Of a stretch of DNA of 55,000 nucleotides, positions 16,081 through 24,115 are shown piece by piece (the stretch's first letter is position 1; every line of letters begins with the position of its first letter). The notes under the pieces were generated by a model. The model had not been told where the DNA came from. It worked only from the letters and a program-made list of their open reading frames with translations, and did not search any database. The DNA is from Nitrospinae bacterium AH_259_B05_G02_I21 (GTDB lineage: Bacteria > JADFOP01): positions 1 to 55,000 of the forward strand of contig JALLOF010000001.1 of assembly GCA_027717595.1 (NCBI GenBank), written 5' to 3'. The translations under genes were made by a program, and so were the position numbers.

Positions 16081-17439
16081 ATGAGAGTCATGAGAAAGGT
16101 GTTTCGTGGGAGCGTGGGAACGCTCCTGGTGTTCTTGCTCTGTCTGCCGCCGGGGCTGGTGGCTACTCCGGCAGCCGCCGTAACCATGGAGGAGTTGGAA
16201 CGCCAAATTCAAGGCCTGCAGAAGCAGCTGGAGGAGCTGAGGCAGGAGCAGGCCTTGCAGGCCGAGGCCCAGCAGGTAGCCGCCATCGAAAGGGAGGAAG
16301 CCCTCATCGAGCAGATCACGCCCCGTTTCTCCGTCGGGGGGTACGCCTCGCTGGAGTTCGAGGACTTCGATGAGGGACGCACGGGCGGTGGCTCGCGCGG
16401 CATCTTCGACCAGCAACGCTTCATCGTCAACGTCTCGTCCATCGTTCACGATCGGGTGAGATTCTACAGTGAGATCGAGTTTGAAGGGGTGTCTTTGATC
16501 TCCTCGCCCGATGAAGGCCAAGAGGACGAGACGGCCCGGAGCGGCGAGCTCGAGGTCGAGCAGGCCTACATGGACTTCCTGATCGCCGACTGGATCAACG
16601 TCAGGGCCGGCGCGCTCTTGATGCCATTCGGCAGGTTTAATTTGTTGCACGACGACAACCTGCGGGACCTCTCCGACCGGCCCTTGGTGGCCCGGCGGGT
16701 GATCCCCACTACTTGGACCGACGCTGGGGTGGGCTTCTTCGGGGAGTTCACCCCCACAGAGAGCTCTCTGGTCAATTACGAAGTCTACGTCACCAACGGC
16801 TTGACCCAGTTCCTCTCCAGCCGCGGCCTGCGGGACGCGCGGCCGAGCTTCCGGACGGACAACAATAACAACAAGACCGTGGTGGGCCGCATGGGCATCA
16901 GCCCATGGCCGGGCCAGGAGGTCGGCGTCTCCGGCTACTTCGGCAAGTTCGACGACCAGGGGGACCATGCCCTCTCGGGCGTTGCAGGCGATTGGACGGT
17001 GCGCGTCGGGCCCCTGGAGTTAATCGGGGAGTACGCGTTTTTCGATGTGGAGGATGTCGCGGTCTTCTCCACAACCTTTCCACGGGACCTGCAAGGCTTC
17101 TACGCCCAGGCGAACCTCCATTTCTTCCCACCGTTTCTGAAGGATACCTTTCTGGGACGCAACTTCGACTCACCGACCTTCACTCTCGTGGGAAGGATCG
17201 GGGGCGCCGACCTCGATTTCCCCGGTACCCCTGGCACATTCCCCGGTACCATTGGGGCTGCCACGGGCCGGGACGTGGACGAGGAACGCGTCACCGTGGG
17301 GCTCAACTACAGGCCTGTGGAGGCCATGGTGTTCAAGGCGGAGTTCCAGTGGAATGAGACGAACCCGGGACCCGGCCTGACGCCGCTGGAGCGGGGCGAT
17401 GCCTTTGGGATCATCACTTCGATGGCGTTGGGATTCTAG
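16081..17439 (+). CDS. Outer-membrane porin with N-terminal coiled coil
   Basis: A 452-residue exported beta-barrel protein. A signal peptide (ending near ATPAAA) is followed by a coiled coil rich in Leu/Gln/Glu (residues about 38-75), then alternating beta-strand segments with aromatic girdle residues to a C-terminal phenylalanine (SMALGF), the usual barrel end signal. The layout resembles phosphate-selective-type (OprO/OprP-like) porins. GGAGG lies 8 bp before the ATG. A barrel in this cluster could admit metals or small ligands, but its selectivity cannot be read from sequence. Confidence 0.78.
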   Translation: MRVMRKVFRGSVGTLLVFLLCLPPGLVATPAAAVTMEELERQIQGLQKQLEELRQEQALQAEAQQVAAIEREEALIEQITPRFSVGGYASLEFEDFDEGRTGGGSRGIFDQQRFIVNVSSIVHDRVRFYSEIEFEGVSLISSPDEGQEDETARSGELEVEQAYMDFLIADWINVRAGALLMPFGRFNLLHDDNLRDLSDRPLVARRVIPTTWTDAGVGFFGEFTPTESSLVNYEVYVTNGLTQFLSSRGLRDARPSFRTDNNNNKTVVGRMGISPWPGQEVGVSGYFGKFDDQGDHALSGVAGDWTVRVGPLELIGEYAFFDVEDVAVFSTTFPRDLQGFYAQANLHFFPPFLKDTFLGRNFDSPTFTLVGRIGGADLDFPGTPGTFPGTIGAATGRDVDEERVTVGLNYRPVEAMVFKAEFQWNETNPGPGLTPLERGDAFGIITSMALGF

Positions 17440-17498
17440 CGTTGAGGGAGGCAAAACGGCAGCAGGCGAGTTGGTGTTGTGTTCCACCCTCCAAGGGA

Positions 17499-18074
17499 AT
17501 GCTACGTACGGTGAGGCTCGGCCTGGCCTGGTGGCCTAGCCTGATAATCCTTACGCTGAGCTGCGTGCCGCCCGCCGCCGCCACCACCTACCTCACGAGG
17601 AAGGAGGCCTTACAACTTTTCTTTCCCGGAGCCACCCGGGTTGAAGCCCGAACCACCCTGCTTTCTCCCGAGCAACGCAAGGCGGTCCAGGCTCGCCTGG
17701 GTAAAAGGGTCCGAAAACGGGTCATCACCTTCTATCGAGGGTGGCAGGGAGATAACCTGCTCGGATACGCGACCGTCCTCAACGAGATCGGCAAACACCT
17801 GCCCATCACCTTTATGGTGGGGATCGACCCCGGGGGGCGCGTGACGGAAGTGGTCATCCTCGCCTATCGGGAGTCCCAGGGCGGAGAAGTCCGCCAGAGG
17901 CGGTTTCTCCGACAGTACCGGGGCAAGGCGCTCCAGGACCACATCCGGAGGGGGAAGGACATTGTGAACATCACCGGGGCTACGCTGTCGGTGCAGTCTG
18001 TCTCCTACGGGGTCCGGAAGGCCCTGGTCTTCTGGGAGGTCTTGTATGGAACGAAGGCCCCGTTAAGGAGATAA
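17499..18074 (+). CDS. FMN-binding-domain protein, probably covalently flavinylated
   Basis: A 191-residue exported protein with a signal sequence (hydrophobic core WWPSLIILTLSCV, cleavage near AAA). The C-terminal half holds the FMN-binding domain, with the flavinylation motif NITGATLSVQSV in which ApbE attaches FMN through a phosphoester to the last Thr/Ser of T-G-A-T-x-S. The frame is open to a TTG at 17442; the ATG at 17499 gives a cleaner signal peptide but has AAGGG too close, so the start is uncertain. An apbE gene lies 0.9 kb downstream in the same run. It should carry electrons in the periplasm. Confidence 0.85.
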   Translation: MLRTVRLGLAWWPSLIILTLSCVPPAAATTYLTRKEALQLFFPGATRVEARTTLLSPEQRKAVQARLGKRVRKRVITFYRGWQGDNLLGYATVLNEIGKHLPITFMVGIDPGGRVTEVVILAYRESQGGEVRQRRFLRQYRGKALQDHIRRGKDIVNITGATLSVQSVSYGVRKALVFWEVLYGTKAPLRR

Positions 18075-18079
18075 ACATC

Positions 18080-18472
18080 ATGAACTATCACACGTCCGTT
18101 AGCGGTCTGGGTGTTAGGTGGTTGTGCCTTATGGGGCTGGTAGGGGGACTGTTACTCCTCGTCGGGGGTGCAGGGCCCGGTGCGGGCACGACCCACCGGT
18201 TGAAGGCGACGAACTACCTCGGGAGCGCCGGCACACGGCCAGCTCACGTCCTTCAGTACGAAGGGCAGCCCAAGGCCACGGCCCCCTGGTGGCATCCCGA
18301 TACGTACCGCATCGTGATCCGCGACGCTAACCATCAGGTGATCTTCGACGGGACGCCACGGAAGATTGCCAAATTAGCAGCACTCCCTAAGGACATGGCC
18401 TATGTCAGAATCTGGAACCGCCGTCCCGGCTACATGGGCAAGGCCCTTACCTTACGAATCGAAACCCCATAG
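18080..18472 (+). CDS. Exported protein of unknown function
   Basis: A 130-residue protein with an N-terminal signal or anchor (LCLMGLVGGLLLLVGG) and a small mostly beta region of about 90 residues containing PWWHPDTYRIVIRD. I recognise no family. AAGGAG lies 9 bp before the ATG, and the gene starts 5 bp after the FMN-binding protein gene, so the two are very likely translated together and may act together. Confidence 0.7.
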   Translation: MNYHTSVSGLGVRWLCLMGLVGGLLLLVGGAGPGAGTTHRLKATNYLGSAGTRPAHVLQYEGQPKATAPWWHPDTYRIVIRDANHQVIFDGTPRKIAKLAALPKDMAYVRIWNRRPGYMGKALTLRIETP

Positions 18473-18504
18473 AGGCAGGTTCGGGGCCAACTGGAGGAGG
18501 TTGT

Positions 18505-18936
18505 ATGGTTCGACACCTCTCAAGGACAAGAGGAGGCCGGCGGTGGCGGACTCAAAAAGAGTCACGGTGGTGGGTAGCGGCGTGGTTGGCCGCCACTGGG
18601 GCGTCAATGGTCCTGGCAGGGTGTGGGGCACTGTCCTCACCCCGTTTGGACTACGCCTCCCCTGCGGCCTTTGTCGAGGATCTCAACAACGCCAAGTGGG
18701 CCCGTCGCCTGGGCGTGGCACGGGCTGAGAGGCTAGAGGCCGGGGAGCTTCGCGTGTGCGTGACGCGTAGGTGGTACGATCACCCCATGCCGACGAAACG
18801 CCGGTTGGTCGAAGACTTGTTTCGCCAATGGCACCGTCTGGGAGGACGTTCCCTGACTGTAATCGACCAAGAGTCCGGCGCCCGGGTCGCCGCGAGCCGC
18901 TCCGGGCTCCTTCCCGGTGTGAGGATATTTCGATGA
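18505..18936 (+). CDS. Small lipoprotein of unknown function
   Basis: A 143-residue protein with a long, very basic N-terminus, a hydrophobic stretch and the lipobox VLAGC at about residue 40, so a lipid-anchored periplasmic protein is predicted. The mature part has an Arg/Trp-rich middle (TRRWYDHPMPTKRR) and one further cysteine. No family is recognised. GGAGGAGG lies just before the ATG. The gene sits between the FMN-binding protein and ApbE genes in one co-oriented run. Confidence 0.68.
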   Translation: MVRHLSRTRGGRRWRTQKESRWWVAAWLAATGASMVLAGCGALSSPRLDYASPAAFVEDLNNAKWARRLGVARAERLEAGELRVCVTRRWYDHPMPTKRRLVEDLFRQWHRLGGRSLTVIDQESGARVAASRSGLLPGVRIFR

Positions 18937-18958
18937 CCCGCACGCGGAGGGATTGATG

Positions 18959-20069
18959 ATGGATGAGCCACCTATGGGGCGGCCCTTGACGCGACGCTCA
19001 TTCCTAACCCAACTCCTCGCAGGGAGCGTGGCCAGGGGGGCGCTGGTCTCTTCGGTGCTGGCCTGGGCCTGGCCTAATCTAGCGGCGGCGACCGCCGATG
19101 GAACCCTTGGGCTCCAGCCACTAGAATCTCCATACCGCGAGGCACGGTTCGTCCTTGGGACCATTGTCGAGGTAACGGTGGACCATCCCCAACGCAGCCT
19201 CGCGCGACGGGCGGCGCGGGAGGCCTTGGCGGAGATCACCCGGGTGGACCGTCTCCTGAGCATCTTCCGAAAAAACAGTGAGATCAGCCGCCTCAACCGA
19301 GGTGCGGGCCGGTGGCCGGTGCAAGTTACTCACGAGGTCGTGCGGTTACTGGCCTTCGCTCAAGAGGTCTGGGAGCGAACAGCTGGGGCCTTTGACCCGA
19401 CCATCTTTGCCTTAATGGAAGGGTGGGGATGGTACCGTCCCAGACCGGCCCCCCCCCTCTTCCGAGGAGGTAGCCGCCATGCGGGAAGCCGTCGGGTTTG
19501 GCACGATCACCATCAACCCAGGGAGAAGGCAGGTCCATCTTCACCGACCGGGCGTCAGGATTGACCTGGGGGGTATTGGGAAAGGCCACGCCATGGATTG
19601 CGCCATCGCAGTCCTCCGTCGGATGGGCATACAACGGGCCCTAATCAACGCCGGTGGAGAACTCTATGCCTTAGGGGATGGAGACCGCTCAGCCCCGTTT
19701 CCTGTCGCTGTCTTTACGCCTTCCCAACGGGTGAGGATCGACAAGCCCTTCACGCTTCAGGGTGCGGCGGTCGCTTCCTCAGGAAATGACGAGCGATCCA
19801 TTCGATGGGAGGACCTCACGATCGGCCACCTCTTCGATCCCCGAACCGGCTACCCTGTGACAGCGGTGGAAGGGGCCAGCGTCCTGGCTCCAACGGCCAC
19901 GGCGGCCGATGCCTACTCAACGGCGGTTTTCGTTCTGGGCCCGCAGGCGGGCGCCCGCCTCATTGAGGAAACCCCAAGCCTGGAAGGACTCATCGTGGAA
20001 CACCCCGGTGCCGGGGACCGTAAGGTTCTCTGGCGCTCTCGAAACTGGCCAGCACCCAACAGATCGTAG
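18959..20069 (+). CDS. apbE: ApbE-type FAD:protein FMN transferase, interrupted by a +1 frameshift
   Basis: Two overlapping frames together give one ApbE of normal length. The first (from ATG 18959; GGAGGG 7 bp upstream) has a Tat signal (LTRRSFLTQLLAG) and the N-terminal half (FVLGTIVEVTV, FDPTIFALM). The second supplies the catalytic half: DLGGIGKGHAMD, INAGGELYALG and the Mg/FAD-binding ATAADAYSTAVF. Dropping one C from the 9-C run at 19449-19457 restores a continuous frame. ApbE transfers FMN from FAD to Ser/Thr of exported proteins, here presumably the 17499-18074 product. The shift may be a sequencing error, a real mutation, or slippage-based control. Confidence 0.88.
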
Positions 20070-20089
20070 ACTAGAAGGGCCAACCACTT

Positions 20090-20602
20090 ATGCGCTATTT
20101 CGGCAACATGGAGTTCAACCTTCGTAGCGTTCCTCAAGCGATGAAGCTCATTATCACAGGGTTCCTTGGATTCATGCTCATAGGCTACTTCCTCAACCTG
20201 GTAATGACTATCTCTACAATAGGGCTCACCTACGGCAGTATCGTGAGCTACTACCTGGGGTCAAAAACAGAAATGGCGTTTCCCAAAACCTATAGATACC
20301 TGCTGGAGGTCTCACACTTTCACCTCTTCATAATGCCCCTCATCCTCCTGACCGTCAGCCACCTTTTTCTTTTCACCTCTTGGCCGGCCCGGCGCCAAAT
20401 CCGGTTCATCGTCGCGGCTTTTGCTGCTATGGGCGGCCAGGTGCTCCTGCCCTGGCTCATCCGGTACGGACATCGCTCCTTTGCCCTCCTGAAAACCCCG
20501 ACCGATATCGTCATGACGGTGAGTTTTGTGACAATGGCGGGGCTCCCGCTCCTTGAGATGTGGCGTCCGAACAAGCAGCTTCATAAGACCGGCGGACGAT
20601 GA
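20090..20602 (+). CDS. Histidine-rich four-helix membrane protein of unknown function
   Basis: A 170-residue integral membrane protein with about four helices (near residues 20-44, 76-98, 102-122 and 136-156). Helix 2 carries H76, H78 and H91 at its ends and H128 lies in a loop, a spacing that could ligate haem b, as in small cytochrome b-type anchors. This is inference; no family is recognised. It starts 20 bp after apbE. A membrane electron donor to the flavinylated periplasmic protein would fit the context. Confidence 0.65.
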   Translation: MRYFGNMEFNLRSVPQAMKLIITGFLGFMLIGYFLNLVMTISTIGLTYGSIVSYYLGSKTEMAFPKTYRYLLEVSHFHLFIMPLILLTVSHLFLFTSWPARRQIRFIVAAFAAMGGQVLLPWLIRYGHRSFALLKTPTDIVMTVSFVTMAGLPLLEMWRPNKQLHKTGGR

Positions 20603-20714
20603 AACCACGAGGCAACAGCTTCCTTCGATATCGTTTAGGCGCCGAACGCACCGCCCGCTTGACCCTCCGTGGTACCCTGTGATAGGTTTGACGCGGGAGC
20701 AAAGGTGGCGCACC

Positions 20715-20951
20715 GTGGAACCCGTTAACCTCTATACGACCCCGACATGTAGCCAATGCGCGAAGACCAGGGCCTGGTTTTCCGCTCAGGGTATTTCTTT
20801 CACCGACCACAACGTCGTTGCCGACGCTGAGGCCCTAAAACGTATGATCGAAGTCTCCGGCTCAAGGAATGTCCCCGTCATCCAGATCGGCGATCGCGTT
20901 TTCGTGGGCTTTGACGAGAACGAGGTCGCCGCGTTCCTCGCCGAACAGTGA
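20715..20951 (+). CDS. Glutaredoxin-family protein
   Basis: A 78-residue thiol oxidoreductase without a signal peptide, so cytoplasmic. The active site is CSQC in TTPTCSQCAKTRAWF, with the cis-proline loop NVPVIQIGDRVFVGFDE and a short C-terminal helix, the minimal NrdH/Grx-like size. The frame is open upstream, but the family start fits the GTG at 20715. It overlaps the following cyclase gene by 4 bp, so the two are translationally coupled. Confidence 0.85.
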   Translation: MEPVNLYTTPTCSQCAKTRAWFSAQGISFTDHNVVADAEALKRMIEVSGSRNVPVIQIGDRVFVGFDENEVAAFLAEQ

Positions 20952-22558
20952 GCCGCTCTCCTATCAAGCTCCGCCTAGACATCAAAATCGCCGCCCTGAC
21001 CGTGGCGATGGTCGCCGTGACCGTGACCCTCATGGGCTTGCTCCATTACGGCAAGGCCCGCGACGAGATCATCGGCCTCCACCAGCAGGACATCCTTCAC
21101 ATCGCGACGACGGCCGCCCTCTCGATGGACGTCGAGGCCCATGCGGTGCTCGGCGGCCAGAAAGCCCGCACGTGGCCCGCCTTCAAGCGGATGCGAGGAT
21201 TTCTGCTCGCGGTGAAGGAGGAAAACCGCCTGGAGATGCCCCTCTCCACGTTGCGTCGGGTGGGCGAGGACGAGGTCGAATACGTCGTCACCACCCACGC
21301 GATGGCCCGCATCGGCACCCGGCATCCCTTGCCTAAGAGTGCGCGGCCGGCCTTCGAGCGGGGCGAAGCGACGGTCACCGACCCCTACAGCGACGGGCAA
21401 GGCATGTGGTTGAGCGCCTACGCGCCCATCAAACACCCCTCCGGCGCGGTCGAGGCGGTGCTCGCCGTCACCTACCGGGCCGATAAGATCATGACCGAGC
21501 TCACGGCACGACGTCGGCTCACCATACTGTACGCCTTCGCCGTTCTGGTCGTGGCGCTGGTGCTCTCCATCGTGCTGGCCCGGACTGTCACCGGCCCTGT
21601 GAAGAAGCTGCTCGAGGCTGCCCGCTCGCTCGCCCTGGGCGATTACGAGCGCCACATCGAGGTCAAAAGCCACGATGAGGTGGGCGAGCTGGCCGAGGGT
21701 TTCGAGCAGATGCGCCTTTCGCTCAAGGAGTCCATGGCCGCTCGTGAACAGCTCACCGCCGACCTCAGGAAGACGGTCCACGAGCTGGAGGACAACCTGA
21801 AGAAGGTCCAGCTGCTGGAGCAGGTCAAGACCCAGCTTGCGAAGTTCGTCCCCGGCCGCGTCGTCCGCCTCATCGAGGAGTCCCCTGAGCGGCCGGCGCT
21901 ACAGAAGCGCGAGATGGACGTCAGCGTGCTGTTCCTAGATGTGGTCGGCTACACGCGCCTCAGCGAGGAGATGGACCGGGACCGGATGGACTACATCATC
22001 CAGCGGTACTTCTCGAACTTCGTCGACGTGATTAATGACAACGGAGGCGACATCAACGAGACGGCCGGCGATGGGCTCATGATCGTCTTCCATCACCCGG
22101 CACCTACCGAGCACGCCGTGCGGGCGGTTTTGGCGGCCCGTTCCATCCAGAGCATTACCAGGGCCATCAACGCCGAAGAAGCCATCATCCACGCCGACGA
22201 CGAGGGCGACTTCCGCCCCATCGCCATCAAGTACGGCATCAACTCCGGGGCATCGAACGTCGGTGTGTCCCGCTTCGAGGGTCTCGGCGAGGATCGCTAC
22301 ACCTTCACCGCCACAGGGCCGGTTACGAACGTCGCCGCCCGCATCGTTGATCTGGCCGGCGAGGACGAGATTCTCCTCGGCGAGGAGACCGCCCGACGGG
22401 TGACCGACGCGTTCTCTGTGGAGCGCAAGGGCGAGTTCAGCCTGAAGAACGTGCGGGATCCAGTGACCATCTACCGGGTTGAGCCGCTTCCAGACCAGAT
22501 CACCCAGGCGGCCGAAGGGCGGAAAATCATGGACGAGGATGTAGCCTACCCGGCCTAG
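20948..22558 (+). CDS. Membrane adenylate/guanylate cyclase, class III, with HAMP domain
   Basis: A 536-residue sensor cyclase. A first helix (about residues 10-32) and a second (about 192-212) enclose a periplasmic sensor region; a HAMP linker (about 213-265), a coiled coil and a class III catalytic domain (about 323-500) follow. The two metal-binding aspartates are D331 in FLDVVGYTR and D375 in ETAGDGLM, and the transition-state region is TGPVTNVAARI. It makes cAMP or cGMP; which one is not decided here. The GTG start overlaps the glutaredoxin stop (GTGA). Confidence 0.9.
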   Translation: MSRSPIKLRLDIKIAALTVAMVAVTVTLMGLLHYGKARDEIIGLHQQDILHIATTAALSMDVEAHAVLGGQKARTWPAFKRMRGFLLAVKEENRLEMPLSTLRRVGEDEVEYVVTTHAMARIGTRHPLPKSARPAFERGEATVTDPYSDGQGMWLSAYAPIKHPSGAVEAVLAVTYRADKIMTELTARRRLTILYAFAVLVVALVLSIVLARTVTGPVKKLLEAARSLALGDYERHIEVKSHDEVGELAEGFEQMRLSLKESMAAREQLTADLRKTVHELEDNLKKVQLLEQVKTQLAKFVPGRVVRLIEESPERPALQKREMDVSVLFLDVVGYTRLSEEMDRDRMDYIIQRYFSNFVDVINDNGGDINETAGDGLMIVFHHPAPTEHAVRAVLAARSIQSITRAINAEEAIIHADDEGDFRPIAIKYGINSGASNVGVSRFEGLGEDRYTFTATGPVTNVAARIVDLAGEDEILLGEETARRVTDAFSVERKGEFSLKNVRDPVTIYRVEPLPDQITQAAEGRKIMDEDVAYPA

Positions 22559-22652
22559 GAGGCCCCCCCTCGAACCTCCATCGACCTGACCCTTCGATCT
22601 CTCCAAAGAAGAATGGCTTGTATGCGAAGTTGCCTCGATACTAGGGAGAGGA

Positions 22653-23900
22653 CTATCCCGTAGCGTCGGGCTTGCGGTAAGCGAGGCTAGCGTAGGTGAC
22701 GGTCCCGTGCGGGCTGGGCCATTGGCCGTAGTTGAGGAGCCCCCCTTCCATCCCGTCCTCCAGCGCCGCCAGAAGCGTGTATATCGGCGGAAAGCCGCAG
22801 ATGCGGTTGCGATCGCCCTGGGCCGTGACCTCCTGGAAGAGCCCCTCGGCATCGACCGCCACGGCATGGTCCATCAACGCAAGGTCGTCTCGCCGCACCC
22901 GGTCCCAATCGCTCTGGCCGAGGGGGGCGGGGTCTCCGAATTGAGGCCCGACGTGAGCCAGGTCTGCGCTGCCCACCAGACAGACGCTCCCTGGCTGCTC
23001 ATCGAGAGTCTCGCGCAGCGCCTCGATGAACTGTCCGATGGGCTCGAGGGCCATGGGCGAGGTGCCGGTGGCGACGGCCTCGTGAAACGAGCCCACCAGG
23101 ACCGGGACGATCCGAAACGGCTGGGAGCCGGCCATGACGTGTTGGAGAAACGCGACCTGCAGCTCGATTGTATGCTCGGAGCGGTGGGCGAACTCATCTG
23201 CGAACAGATCGCCGTCCACCCGCGCCTGAAGGCTGTCGATGAAGGCCCCGTCGGTCGGTACCACCCCGAAGGGCGTTTGGAACGCCTTGCGGGTCAAGAC
23301 GAAGGGATGGCTCATCGGCCGGTGGCACGTCCCTAGGATGACGAAGCAGGAGGCTCGGCACGACTCCTTGAGGGCCTTGTAGGCGTACGCGTAACACGGC
23401 CCGCCTCGGGCATAGTCGATATGCGGTGCGATGATCGCGGCGAGGCGACCGTCGGGCTGGCCGTCCTCGGCGGGCAGGGTGCCTGGACCTCCCGGCGCCG
23501 TGAAATACTCCGATAGCAAGTGGGTGAGCTCCTCGGGCTCTTCAGGGTACGAGCGGCCGGCCAGGGCGGCAGGCCGTACCGTGAGGCGCTGGAACGCCGC
23601 GTGCTGCTCGGCCACCTCAGCCCGGAAGTGGTCGCTGTCGAGCACGAGCGCCTGGTCGAGCTCCTTGACGAAGCCTTCGAGCTGCTCGGTGTCAAGCAGC
23701 TGGGTGTGCTGTTGCATGACGGCGGCCTGGATGTCGCGAAGCGAGTTGGTGCCGTCGAAGAGCTTAAGGACGGAGACGATGTCCATCGGCATCAAGAGGG
23801 GCCCTTCGAGGTACCCGTCGGGGTCGCGAAGCCCGAGCATCTGCTTGCCCTCGTGCTCCACGGGAAATGCCTCGAGCGGCCTGAGGCGGGGATACTCCAC
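22653..23900 (-). CDS. MEMO1-family protein (AmmeMemoRadiSam system protein B) with N-terminal PqqD-like domain
   Basis: A 415-residue protein. Residues 1-130 resemble a PqqD-type winged helix (LFDGTNSLRDIQAAVMQQH). From about 135 the MEMO fold begins, with APHIDYARGG, ILGTCHRPMSHPFVLT, SEHTIELQVAFLQH and LVGSADLAHVGP, where conserved His and Asp residues may bind a metal. In many genomes MEMO proteins occur beside AMMECR1 and a radical-SAM gene; neither is here. The GTG at 23900 has AAGGAGGGAG before it. The biochemical role is unknown. Confidence 0.85.
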   Translation of the reverse strand: MEYPRLRPLEAFPVEHEGKQMLGLRDPDGYLEGPLLMPMDIVSVLKLFDGTNSLRDIQAAVMQQHTQLLDTEQLEGFVKELDQALVLDSDHFRAEVAEQHAAFQRLTVRPAALAGRSYPEEPEELTHLLSEYFTAPGGPGTLPAEDGQPDGRLAAIIAPHIDYARGGPCYAYAYKALKESCRASCFVILGTCHRPMSHPFVLTRKAFQTPFGVVPTDGAFIDSLQARVDGDLFADEFAHRSEHTIELQVAFLQHVMAGSQPFRIVPVLVGSFHEAVATGTSPMALEPIGQFIEALRETLDEQPGSVCLVGSADLAHVGPQFGDPAPLGQSDWDRVRRDDLALMDHAVAVDAEGLFQEVTAQGDRNRICGFPPIYTLLAALEDGMEGGLLNYGQWPSPHGTVTYASLAYRKPDATG

Positions 23901-24018
23901 CGGCTCCCTCCTTACGGGTGGCGGGTCGCCAAACGGCCCCCATGGTATCGAAACCCACCGGTCGGGTCAACGAGGAATAGGCGGGGATGAGGGCCGGCCC
24001 CACCCGCCCGCTTTCCAT

Positions 24019-24048
24019 TTGACGGGCATTCGGCGGCTTGCCTATGAT
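24019..24048 (+). promoter_or_regulatory. Candidate promoter of the enoyl-CoA hydratase gene
   Basis: TTGACG (24019-24024) and TATGAT (24043-24048) are 18 bp apart, each one base from consensus. The site is 67 bp before the ATG at 24116, in the divergent spacer with the MEMO1-family gene. Confidence 0.6.
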
Positions 24049-24115
24049 GACCTTCTAAGAGCACTGTCGAAAATGAGGAAAAACCCTTGTCGGACACCCT
24101 TGGGAGGGGGACCGT

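Noticed and set aside
15016-16968. A 650-codon open frame on the minus strand
   Set aside because: It lies opposite the BFN, P19 and porin genes, which have family motifs and ribosome-binding sites. Its sequence is low in recognisable pattern and is a by-product of high GC.
17221-17258. Short direct repeat TTCCCCGGTACC (two copies) in the porin gene
   Set aside because: It is only a local duplication encoding a Pro-Gly-Thr loop in the barrel; no mobile element is implied.
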